Of a DNA stretch of 64,000 nt, positions 1 to 7,938 are shown one piece after another. The notes under the pieces were generated by a model that saw nothing but the letters and a program-made list of their open reading frames with translations, was not told where the DNA came from and did not search any database. The stretch covers positions 5,325,001 to 5,389,000 of the forward strand of contig NZ_CP147518.1 of the NCBI RefSeq assembly GCF_037201965.1. The letters run 5' to 3'. Position 1 is the stretch's first letter; every line of letters starts with the position of its first letter. The position numbers were made by a program, and so were the translations under genes. Origin of the DNA: Spirosoma sp. SC4-14 (GTDB lineage Bacteria; Bacteroidota; Bacteroidia; Cytophagales; Spirosomataceae).

Positions 1-2
1 AA

Positions 3-290
3 CGGGGCATTCTGGTCACCAAATTCTGGTATATCCGCTCTGTTGATCCGCAATCGCTGCTGGTTACGGGCCTCACCCGCGATGGAACGTTTTATATCGA
101 GAACGGTAAACTCAAACACCCGGTCAAAAATTTCCGGTTCAACGAAAGCCCGGTTATCATGCTCAACAACCTGGAATCACTCGGGAAAGTCGAACGAGTC
201 GTAAGTAGTGAAGGGTCGTTCGCCAACTACCTGGTTCCGGCCATGAAAATCCGGGAGTTTACGTTTACCTCGCTATCGGATGCTATATAA
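3..290 (+). CDS. TldD/PmbA-family metalloprotease, C-terminal fragment
   Basis: The reading frame is open from the left edge and stops with TAA, giving the last 95 residues of a protein whose start lies outside the window. It reads RGILVTKFWYIRSVDP, then NGKLKHPVKNFRFNESP and MLNNLESLG. This is the conserved C-terminal beta-rich part of TldD/PmbA proteins. The family forms zinc peptidase complexes that process peptides or small proteins in the cytosol. The metal-binding HExxxH motif would lie upstream and is not visible, so whether this is TldD or PmbA cannot be told. Ending 60 bp before the next gene on the same strand, it could share a transcript with it. Confidence 0.85.
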   Translation, partial: RGILVTKFWYIRSVDPQSLLVTGLTRDGTFYIENGKLKHPVKNFRFNESPVIMLNNLESLGKVERVVSSEGSFANYLVPAMKIREFTFTSLSDAI

Positions 291-350
291 CCAGTTATTT
301 GTTATTGGAACGAACCATCTCAATAACAACTGACAACTGACCAATACCGA

Positions 351-1634
351 ATGACAGACGATAACCAGAAGTCGGGCCTCAACCGCAGAGATCTATTGAA
401 ATATAGCCTTCAGGGCGTTGCCTTGACCGCGTTCGGCTCCGCACTCTCCAATTCAGCCAAAGCCAGTGCTCCGGCATTTTTGAGTCAACGGCCAAAAAAT
501 GGTAAAATCGTGGTAGTGGGCGCCGGAGCGTTCGGTGGCTGGACAGCCCTGCATCTGCTTCGAAAGGGTTATAACGTAACGCTTGTCGATCAGTTTGGCG
601 CGGGCAACAGTCAGGCCAGTTCGGGTGGCGAAACCCGGCTGATACGAGCCTATTACAGCGATCCGGTCTATGTTGACATGGCAATGCGGGCCGTTACGCT
701 CTGGAAAGAAAATGAACCGCGTATGGAACAAACGATTCTGCATCAGAATGGATTGTTACTGTTCAATTATCCATCCAGCAAAGCCGAATCTGAAGCTGCC
801 ATTGCCATCTACAAAAAAGCGAACCTGCCGCTCGAAAAAGTTAGCCTCGATGATGCGGTGAAACGATGGCCACAGATTGGCGTTGAAGGCCTCGACCATG
901 TCCTGTACGATCCCTCGGCAGGTTATCTGGATGCGCGCAAAGGCTGTCTGGCCGTTTGCAATCTGTTTCTTAAAGAAGGCGGCACATTTTTGCAGCAGCG
1001 GGTGCAGACCGAAACGATTCAGAACGGGAAAGTCACTTCCATAACACTGACTGACGGCACCCGACTCGAAGCCGACAGCGTTGTATTTGCCTGTGGACCG
1101 TGGCTGGTTCGTTTGTTTCCGCAGTTGACCCGGAAACTAAAGGTAATGCGTGCGTTGTGTTTCTTTTTTGCCTCCCCGTCTGGCCAGGCCGATCTGATGG
1201 AAAATAAATTACCAACCTGGATGGACCGCGACATGACCGGGCCATTCCGTTCATTTGGCGTACCGGGAAGCGATTTCAGAGGTTTTAAAGTTGGTCTGAC
1301 ACCACCCGACAACAACATTACCGACCGATTCGACACCTATCACCGCATCATAAAACAGGAAGAATTCGACATGGCGCTGGGTGTACTGAAACGTCGGTTC
1401 CCGAAAATGGTTGGTCAACCGCTCATCGAGCAGCGTGTTTGTCAATATACCAGCACGCCCGATACTGATTTCATTCTCGACACGCACCCCGAAGCCGATA
1501 ATCTTTGGCTCATGGGTGGCGACTCAGGACACGGCTATAAACAGGGCGCATCATTTGGCGAAATAGCCGCCCATACGGTTGAAGGGAAACTAGAAAAATC
1601 AGCAAAATTTTCACTCAAACGACTGATCGGCTAA
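351..1634 (+). CDS. Tat-exported FAD-dependent oxidoreductase (sarcosine/N-methyltryptophan oxidase-like)
   Basis: A 427-residue flavoprotein of the DAO/MSOX family, which oxidises secondary or tertiary amines and amino acids. Residues 11-22 (NRRDLLKYSLQG) form a twin-arginine signal followed by a hydrophobic stretch to about residue 32, so the folded FAD enzyme is probably exported to the periplasm. The dinucleotide-binding motif G57-x-G59-x-x-G62 ends at acidic D80, and SSGGETRLIR follows. The C-terminal FILDTHPE and GGDSGHGYKQG stretches match the flavin-contacting end of monomeric sarcosine oxidase. Substrate cannot be assigned from sequence. The ATG start is supported by the intact Tat motif. 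Confidence 0.85.
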   Translation: MTDDNQKSGLNRRDLLKYSLQGVALTAFGSALSNSAKASAPAFLSQRPKNGKIVVVGAGAFGGWTALHLLRKGYNVTLVDQFGAGNSQASSGGETRLIRAYYSDPVYVDMAMRAVTLWKENEPRMEQTILHQNGLLLFNYPSSKAESEAAIAIYKKANLPLEKVSLDDAVKRWPQIGVEGLDHVLYDPSAGYLDARKGCLAVCNLFLKEGGTFLQQRVQTETIQNGKVTSITLTDGTRLEADSVVFACGPWLVRLFPQLTRKLKVMRALCFFFASPSGQADLMENKLPTWMDRDMTGPFRSFGVPGSDFRGFKVGLTPPDNNITDRFDTYHRIIKQEEFDMALGVLKRRFPKMVGQPLIEQRVCQYTSTPDTDFILDTHPEADNLWLMGGDSGHGYKQGASFGEIAAHTVEGKLEKSAKFSLKRLIG

Positions 1635-1748
1635 GGCTATACCAAACGAAGGCTCAGGTTTCAATTCGAAAAAGTCTAAAGAGAATATAGGTGCAGAACC
1701 AATATCTTGGTAAATTGCAAGCGCGCACCGTAAAAATGACTATTTCCA

Positions 1749-2288
1749 TTGAAATCGTTTACCGCCATTGGTTTTCTCATTCTGTTGCTCTATCATTTGA
1801 TAGGGTTGCCATTGGCTGTACTTACCTTTGACGAAACCTACCAATCGGCAACGCCCATATCGTCCGACGATCACTGGAAACTGGTTAAACTTCCCATTTC
1901 GTTGCCCTATACCGCATCCTGGGAAAACCCCGATGGTCTGGACGGGCTTGTTCAGGATGGCGATAATTTTTACAATATTGTTCATCAGCGGTATGCCAAC
2001 GACACGCTCTACACGTTGCTGAAAACCAATCAGAATGCCCGCGATCGTTTTTTCGACCTGGCCGATCAGTTGCAGCAATTCAGCACTGATCAGGAAGCGT
2101 CCCAAACCCCGCTGAGCCGTCTGTTAAAGCTTCTCAAAGAGCGCCTGACAACCTATTTACTACCTTCTCTCTACCGTCTGACCCAACCATTAGCCGTAAG
2201 CCTGTCCGAACACTCTGTTTATGGCAACATCTGGTTCGCTCACTATGGAGTCGATCAGGTTCCCAATTCCCCTCCTCCTCAGCAATAG
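1749..2288 (+). CDS. hypothetical membrane-anchored protein
   Basis: I do not recognise a family. The frame starts at a TTG, because an in-frame stop lies at 1737 and there is no internal methionine. It encodes 179 residues. Residues 4-25 are a strongly hydrophobic signal or membrane anchor, and the rest is polar and probably periplasmic. The end is proline-rich (NSPPPQQ). It lies between the flavin oxidase and the haloperoxidase, same strand, with gaps of about 115-125 bp. A link to that oxidative cluster is only inference from position. Confidence 0.55.
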   Translation: MKSFTAIGFLILLLYHLIGLPLAVLTFDETYQSATPISSDDHWKLVKLPISLPYTASWENPDGLDGLVQDGDNFYNIVHQRYANDTLYTLLKTNQNARDRFFDLADQLQQFSTDQEASQTPLSRLLKLLKERLTTYLLPSLYRLTQPLAVSLSEHSVYGNIWFAHYGVDQVPNSPPPQQ

Positions 2289-2412
2289 CCCTGTTTTTTC
2301 CCTGCTTTTTTTGATAACAGTCCGGCCTACACCCAGGTTGCGACTATTCTATCGTCGTTTCTAAAGGCGTCCTCATCGAACACGCCCAAAACTTTTACAG
2401 GCTATTTTACCC

Positions 2413-3753
2413 ATGAAATATTTATCAATTATTGCCTTTCTGCTTATCAGCCTCAATGGCTGCAAGCCCAAAGCTACCCCCGAACAATACAACGCTCAGG
2501 CTTCGAATCCTCAATTTCTGTATGACTGTTCGAAGGCGTTGACCGACATCATGATTCACGACATTTTTAAGCCCCCCGTGGCCAGTCGGATCTATGGTTA
2601 TACCTATATGGCGACCTACGAAGCCCTGCGGCCAGGCTATTCAGATTATCCGGTCATCATGGGCAAAATAAAAGGATCGACACCGGCACCAGCCCCTAAA
2701 GCCGGTGAAGTTTATTGCTTTCCGCTGGCCAGTCTGAAGGCTTTTCTGACCGTGGCTCGGGCGCTGACCTTTTCGGCCGATATGTGGGATAAATTCGAAG
2801 CCGAGCTTATGCCGAAACTCGAAGCGCTCAACATTCCGAACGATGTTTATGAACGATCCATGCAATATGGCGAGCAGGTAGCCCGGCACGTTCTTGACTA
2901 TTCGAGCAAAGACCATTATAAAGAAACGCGGGGTTTCCGGTATACCGTAACCAACAAGCCCGGAAGCTGGGTGCCCACTCCACCTGCCTACGCCGATGCC
3001 TGCGAACCCCAGTGGAATACGGTTCGTATGTTTACAGTAGATTCACTTCGGCAGTTTCGCTGCCCTCCGCCCGCAAAATATGATCTGAACCATAACAGCC
3101 CATTCTGGAAATTAACCGAAGAAGTTTATGAGATGGGCAAACGGAAAGATAAAACAGAACAGGAAATCGCTTATTTCTGGGACGACAATGCGTTTGTGAC
3201 CAACGTATCGGGACACGTTATGTTTGCCAGCAAAAAAATGACTCCTCCTGGCCACTGGATTGCCATTGCCACAACGCTGGCCAGGAAGCAGAAACTAGAC
3301 ATGATTCAGACGGCACAGGTCTATGCCCTGGCGTCCATTGCCATGTACGATGCCTTCATTGTTTGCTGGGATGAAAAATACAGCAGCGTTCGGATTCGGC
3401 CCGAAACGGTCATCAACAACAATATCGACCCGGCCTGGCGTCCTTACCTGGAAACCCCTGCATTTCCTGAATACGTAAGTGGTCACAGCGATATTTCGGC
3501 GGCTGCCGGACAGGTAATCGGACACCTGATTGGGCAGAACGTAGCATTTGTCGATTCAACGGAGCATCCATACGGACATGGTGTTCGCTCATTTAAATCC
3601 ATTAAAGATGCCTATATGGAAGCGTCTATTAGCCGGGTTTATGGTGGCATTCACTTCCGCGACGGGGTTGAAGAAGGTACCCGGCAAGGCGAGCATATTG
3701 GCCAGTGGGTAGTTCATACGCTGTTACCTACGCCAACTATCGCGTCGAAATAA
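2413..3753 (+). CDS. vanadium-dependent haloperoxidase / PAP2-type lipoprotein
   Basis: A 446-residue lipoprotein (lipobox LNGC, Cys17) with the PAP2/vanadium haloperoxidase fold in its C-terminal half. The anion-binding residues are all visible: K322-x6-R329-P330, then S356-G357-H358, then S407-R408 with GG and H414, followed by D417. In haloperoxidases these bind vanadate and supply the acid-base histidine that lets hydrogen peroxide oxidise halide. In phosphatases the same site cleaves phosphoesters. The length and the KxxxxxxRP spacing favour the haloperoxidase-like branch. The neighbouring di-haem peroxidase gene points to shared use of peroxide in the cell envelope. The actual substrate is unknown. 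Confidence 0.8.
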   Translation: MKYLSIIAFLLISLNGCKPKATPEQYNAQASNPQFLYDCSKALTDIMIHDIFKPPVASRIYGYTYMATYEALRPGYSDYPVIMGKIKGSTPAPAPKAGEVYCFPLASLKAFLTVARALTFSADMWDKFEAELMPKLEALNIPNDVYERSMQYGEQVARHVLDYSSKDHYKETRGFRYTVTNKPGSWVPTPPAYADACEPQWNTVRMFTVDSLRQFRCPPPAKYDLNHNSPFWKLTEEVYEMGKRKDKTEQEIAYFWDDNAFVTNVSGHVMFASKKMTPPGHWIAIATTLARKQKLDMIQTAQVYALASIAMYDAFIVCWDEKYSSVRIRPETVINNNIDPAWRPYLETPAFPEYVSGHSDISAAAGQVIGHLIGQNVAFVDSTEHPYGHGVRSFKSIKDAYMEASISRVYGGIHFRDGVEEGTRQGEHIGQWVVHTLLPTPTIASK

Positions 3754-3803
3754 GCCAATAGTATTGCTTTTTCTTTCTGCGAATCGGCTCATTGATAGCC
3801 TCC

Positions 3804-3855
3804 ATTATGCCGATATAGACAGAAATTTCATCTACACTGTCTATATCGGCATAAT
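3804..3855. repeat. 19-bp perfect inverted repeat between haloperoxidase and cytochrome peroxidase genes
   Basis: The arms at 3804-3822 and 3837-3855 are perfectly complementary over 19 bp, with a 14-nt loop. The arm reads ATTATGCCGATATAGACAG. It lies 50 bp after the haloperoxidase stop and 93 bp before the cytochrome peroxidase start. No T-run follows, so it is not a classic intrinsic terminator. It may be a transcription or mRNA-stability hairpin, or one copy of a dispersed palindromic element. Confidence 0.7.
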
Positions 3856-3948
3856 ATATGCAAGGAACTAACTAAATCTGTTTTCTTCTGGTTGCTGCCC
3901 TGACCATCTGATGTTGGGCACGCCATCTTGCCCCCACTCATTCAAGTT

Positions 3949-5319
3949 ATGAACGTTAAAATTTACTATCGTTTCGCTGCCACTTTCCTGCTCTTAAGTT
4001 GTCTGACCGCCTGTAGTAAACAGCCCGATGTGGTTGAGAAAGGCCCGCTCGACGATCAGCTCGAAACGGCCCTTAAGCAGGCTTCGTCGGGCGTGGGCAC
4101 GCCCTATTTCCGTATGCCGCAAAGTACCGACTACGACCAGATTCCGCAAGACCCTAAAAACCCCATTACAGCCGACAAAGTAGCTCTGGGCCAATTGCTT
4201 TTTCACGAAACGGCTCTGTCGCAACACCCCAGCCAGCTTGTTAGTTTCGGAACGTATTCCTGCGCCAGTTGCCACCACGTGAAAGCTGGTTTTCAGGCCT
4301 GCCTGCCACAGGGTATTGGCGATGGCGGTGTGGGCTTTGGGCAAAATGGCGAAGCCCGTCAGCGAAATACGCTGTATGAAGATAGTCAGATTGATGTACA
4401 GCCCATACGGAGCCCATCGATCCTCAATATTGCCTACCAGACCAACATTGTCTGGAATGGTCAGTTCGGTGCTACAGGAGTAAATATTGGCACAGAATAT
4501 GCCTGGACGGCCGGTACGCCTAAAGAGAAAAACAAACTTGGCTTTCAGGGTGTCGAAACCCAGGCCATTGCGGGTCAGGACGTGCATCGGCTCAATATGC
4601 GGGCAACGGCCTTTCAGGGAAATTCGATCTATAAGGCACTTTTTCAGAAAGCATTTAACGATTCGTGGACCAATGAAGCTCAGACCGCTATAAACGCCGG
4701 TTTGGCAATGGCGGCTTATGAGCGCACGCTTTTGCCCAACCGGGCACCGTTTCAGCGGTGGCTAAGCGGTGAGGTGGCCGCCATGACCGACGAGCAAAAA
4801 CAGGGCGCCGTACTGTTTTTCGGGAAAGCCCAGTGCGTCCGGTGCCACACGGGTCCTGGGCTGAGCAGTATGCGCTTTTATGCGTTAGGTATGGCCGACC
4901 TTCAGAACGGAAGTTATGGCAACCACGCTGTTGTTCAGGCCGATCCGTCGAAAGTGGAGCACAAAGGCCGGGGAGGGTTCACGGGCCGAACCGAGGATAT
5001 GTTTAAGTTTAAAGTACCACAGCTTTACAACATGAAAGATTCGCCTTTCTACGGACATGGGGCATCGTTTACCTCGCTGGACGAAGTGGTAGCTTATAAA
5101 AACGCAGCCGTGTCGCAGAATGGCAATGTACCGACTACTCAGTTGGCTACCGAATTTAAACCGTTGAACCTGACCGCCGACGAACAGAAACAACTGGTTT
5201 CATTTTTGAAAGATGCCCTCTACGATCCGGAATTGAACCGCTATATTCCCCGTTCGCTACCATCAGGACAGGCTTTTCCGGATAACGACGCCGTTAGCCG
5301 GAAAGATTTCGGATGGTAA
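3949..5319 (+). CDS. di-haem cytochrome c peroxidase (MauG/CcpA-like) lipoprotein
   Basis: A 456-residue exported di-haem protein. I chose the ATG at 3949, because the preceding seven codons of the open frame precede a clear lipoprotein signal (lipobox LTAC, Cys22). Two CXXCH haem-attachment sites are present: C105-A-S-C108-H109 in the N-terminal domain and C296-V-R-C299-H300 in the C-terminal domain. This is the layout of bacterial cytochrome c peroxidases and MauG-type enzymes, which reduce hydrogen peroxide or carry out high-valent haem oxidations in the periplasm. It is co-directional with the haloperoxidase upstream. Which electron donor it uses is not evident. Confidence 0.88.
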   Translation: MNVKIYYRFAATFLLLSCLTACSKQPDVVEKGPLDDQLETALKQASSGVGTPYFRMPQSTDYDQIPQDPKNPITADKVALGQLLFHETALSQHPSQLVSFGTYSCASCHHVKAGFQACLPQGIGDGGVGFGQNGEARQRNTLYEDSQIDVQPIRSPSILNIAYQTNIVWNGQFGATGVNIGTEYAWTAGTPKEKNKLGFQGVETQAIAGQDVHRLNMRATAFQGNSIYKALFQKAFNDSWTNEAQTAINAGLAMAAYERTLLPNRAPFQRWLSGEVAAMTDEQKQGAVLFFGKAQCVRCHTGPGLSSMRFYALGMADLQNGSYGNHAVVQADPSKVEHKGRGGFTGRTEDMFKFKVPQLYNMKDSPFYGHGASFTSLDEVVAYKNAAVSQNGNVPTTQLATEFKPLNLTADEQKQLVSFLKDALYDPELNRYIPRSLPSGQAFPDNDAVSRKDFGW

Positions 5320-5355
5320 TAGCCTGGCAATAAAAATCGGTGCGCGGGTAGTGGC

Positions 5356-6180
5356 TCAGTATTTTTTCATAATCTTCACCAGCTTCCGACTTATCAGATC
5401 GTAGCCTTTATCCGATGGATGCAGACCATCGTAGGTCATGTCAATAGCATCGACCGGATAAGGGTATTCGTCGGTTTCGGGATTGAATGGAATATCGATA
5501 AACTTCGGATAGGCATAGTTGGTATACTGGCCGGTAGCCGGATCTTTCAGGCGTTTGTACTTCACCAGGTTCTTATGGTCGAGTTTTTTCAGGTGGTATA
5601 AATCAACTACCTGAAACTTCTCGTAGTGCCCAATGGAGTCGATAGCGTTGGCAAACGTTTCGAGATATTGGCCGTTTTTGGCCTTATACGACCCAAACGC
5701 ATTGTTTTTCATGTTGGCTACATACACAAAATCGACCCGTTGCATGGGTGTGATCAGCAGGATTTTAGCGGCTGGATTCAGGCTCCGCAGCTTGTCGACG
5801 ATGATCCGAAACGAGCCATAAACCGTGCCCGTTCCAGTGTTTTTTTCATAATCGGAGAAACGCCCCAGCGGGCGCCCGGCCCACCAGTCGTTCGTACCCA
5901 GAAACACGGAATAGACATCCGCTTTCGTTAAGCCCAGTTTATCGATCTGTTCGGCAATCCGTACGGCCGTCCAGCCATTATGCCCCTGATTAATGTAGTG
6001 GATGTATGGCAATTTCTCCACCACACGGGTCATATAGCCCTTCGTAATCCGGTTGTTGGTTTCATTCTGATGTTCGTTCAAATACGTAATGGAATCGCCC
6101 AGCGCGACCCAGGTAAGTTCTTTGTGGGTGGAAGCACTGATCAGACAAAGAAGGCTAAAGAGGATAATCCAACGTTTCAT
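5356..6180 (-). CDS. secreted SGNH/GDSL hydrolase
   Basis: A 274-residue protein with an N-terminal signal peptide (about residues 1-17) and SGNH-hydrolase blocks. G28-D29-S30-I carries the nucleophile, G67-H-N-G is block II, G95-T-N97-D98 is block III, and D251-x-x-H254 completes the triad. The family deacylates esters in lipids, glycans or acetylated sugars. It lies 42 bp downstream of the GH28 gene on the same strand, so the two are probably one operon. Removal of acetyl or methyl groups from pectin-type polysaccharide is a reasonable but unproven role. Confidence 0.85.
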   Translation of the reverse strand: MKRWIILFSLLCLISASTHKELTWVALGDSITYLNEHQNETNNRITKGYMTRVVEKLPYIHYINQGHNGWTAVRIAEQIDKLGLTKADVYSVFLGTNDWWAGRPLGRFSDYEKNTGTGTVYGSFRIIVDKLRSLNPAAKILLITPMQRVDFVYVANMKNNAFGSYKAKNGQYLETFANAIDSIGHYEKFQVVDLYHLKKLDHKNLVKYKRLKDPATGQYTNYAYPKFIDIPFNPETDEYPYPVDAIDMTYDGLHPSDKGYDLISRKLVKIMKKY

Positions 6181-6222
6181 GAGGTTTTTAAAGCAAAAGA
6201 ATGGCTAATTGCGGGCAACTGT

Positions 6223-7551
6223 TTACTCTACGAGGGCGCGATTGATTTTTACATTTTTGAGGATAAAACCGCTGACTACCTTTTTGTCTATAGCCGCGTT
6301 TTTGCTGTCGACCACGAAATTTTCGAACGTGAAATTAGAGAGTTTGTCATGTTCTGAAATGGCAACATCGAAGAACGTATCACAGCTAAGTTCAATATTT
6401 TTTAGACTTATGTGATCGGAATACGACAGCGGAACATCAGGACGCCCCTGCAAATCGAAAAACTGAGTCCAGGGCTTCACATACAGCAGGCTATGCGCCT
6501 GCCCTTTTATGTTTTCGAGACTGATGTACTCATACAGTTGGGGCGTATCGGGCCGCATCTTCAGCCACAACACCCGGCTGGCTTCGCTGACATGACAGTT
6601 TCGCATGATAATGTTTCGGTTATGAATGGCTTCGCTACCGCAGGTAAGCGCCGAATGGCAAAAGCCAAACTCACAGTTTTCGATAATGATGTTGGAGTTA
6701 GCCCCATTGTTGGGTACACGGTCGGCCCAGGGGCCTTTGCCACCTTTAAGCGCAATGGCATCATCATTGACCGACATGTAGCATCCTTTAATCAACACGT
6801 TTGTGCAGGCATCAATATCAATAGCATCGGTGCTGGGGGCTTTTACGGGTTTATAGGGCGAATAAATATGCGCATCCAGCACTTTCACATTATGGCACTG
6901 GTAATAATGACTGGTCCAGAAACCTGCATTGTGCAGGTTTACGTCCTGCACCTGTACGTTGTTGCATTTCCAGACAAATACGAGCCGGGGGCGTGAAACC
7001 TCCAGATTTGTGCAATTCGGATTTTCCCGGCGTCGTGCCCAGAATGCTTCCCAAAATCGCAATCCATTGCCATCAATCGTTCCTTTCCCCGAGATGGTAA
7101 ACCCATCTACCTGATAGGCATTGACCAGTGCCGCAAAATAATCCAGACTCTGGCCTTCCATACGCGACGGCAACTTTGGGTAGTCGGCAATAGTATCAGA
7201 CCCTTTCAAAACCGCGCCCTCTGCTACATATAAATGGGTTTTGGGCTTGAAAAATAAAGCACCACTTCTAAACGTCCCCTTCGGAATTACGACTACACCC
7301 CCACCCTTACTGGCTGCGAGGTCAATAGTCTTCTGAATAACGTTGGTTTGTACGAGTATACTGTCTTGCTTCGCCCCAAAATCGGTAATCACATACGTTT
7401 TTCCGAGTTGCGCAAGGTTTATTTTGGGAGATACAGTAAACCAACTACCAATTGAACTCCCATCGGGGAAAGTAGCCTTCGTCGTTTTCTGCGCAACAGT
7501 CTCTATGGCTGCAATAAGTATGCACACGAGAACGAAGCTTATTTTTCTCAT
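6223..7551 (-). CDS. glycoside hydrolase family 28 (polygalacturonase-like)
   Basis: A 442-residue secreted right-handed beta-helix enzyme. The open frame continues upstream to 7752, but the ATG at 7551 gives a clean signal peptide (MRKISFVLVC, cleavage after about residue 20), so I place the start there. Family 28 active-site features are seen: T241-D242 with D245, the acidic pair D263-D264 in VNDDAIALKGG, and a late LWLKMRP segment matching the substrate-binding RxK region. GH28 enzymes hydrolyse galacturonan or rhamnogalacturonan. It is paired with the SGNH hydrolase downstream, which suggests pectin breakdown. No SusC/D pair is in the window. Confidence 0.88.
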   Translation of the reverse strand: MRKISFVLVCILIAAIETVAQKTTKATFPDGSSIGSWFTVSPKINLAQLGKTYVITDFGAKQDSILVQTNVIQKTIDLAASKGGGVVVIPKGTFRSGALFFKPKTHLYVAEGAVLKGSDTIADYPKLPSRMEGQSLDYFAALVNAYQVDGFTISGKGTIDGNGLRFWEAFWARRRENPNCTNLEVSRPRLVFVWKCNNVQVQDVNLHNAGFWTSHYYQCHNVKVLDAHIYSPYKPVKAPSTDAIDIDACTNVLIKGCYMSVNDDAIALKGGKGPWADRVPNNGANSNIIIENCEFGFCHSALTCGSEAIHNRNIIMRNCHVSEASRVLWLKMRPDTPQLYEYISLENIKGQAHSLLYVKPWTQFFDLQGRPDVPLSYSDHISLKNIELSCDTFFDVAISEHDKLSNFTFENFVVDSKNAAIDKKVVSGFILKNVKINRALVE

Positions 7552-7938
7552 TTTGAGCAGGTCGATCTGTAAAATTATCAGCATTAGAGCAGCAAGTTGC
7601 CCCCCTTTAGTGCGTTGTCCTTCCTGCACCTTCGGGTGGTTTTTAGTAAAGGCGATACAAGACAAATTATCCTGCTTACTTATCACTTGGGGTATGCAAA
7701 GTACATACGTGTGCAACTGTTCTTCGCCGTTTAAACGAATCTCCCATTTCAATTCGCCCCTTTCACTTAAATTGCTTTCACCCTCAACACCTTACCAAAA
7801 TCTTTCCAAAATTCCCTTTCCATCGTTAGCCCCGAACCCGCGAGTTTTCCTATTTTTACAAAAGAACAAAATCCCGCAGGTCAGGAAAATCATCAAAATC
7901 CTGCGGAGCCACCCGTGCGGTTCAGACAGTTCAGACCT
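7552..7938. other. divergent intergenic region between GH28 and dnaE, with a 7-bp dyad
   Basis: This gap holds no convincing gene. It must carry the promoters for both divergent genes, but I cannot place boxes with confidence. A dyad of CCGCAGG at 7874-7880 and CCTGCGG at 7900-7906, with 19 nt between the arms, sits 32 bp before the dnaE ATG. It resembles the short GC-armed intergenic repeats common in these genomes. Confidence 0.45.

Noticed and set aside
6412..6996. A 194-residue plus-strand protein
   Set aside because: It is antisense to the GH28 gene, which has clear catalytic residues and a signal peptide.
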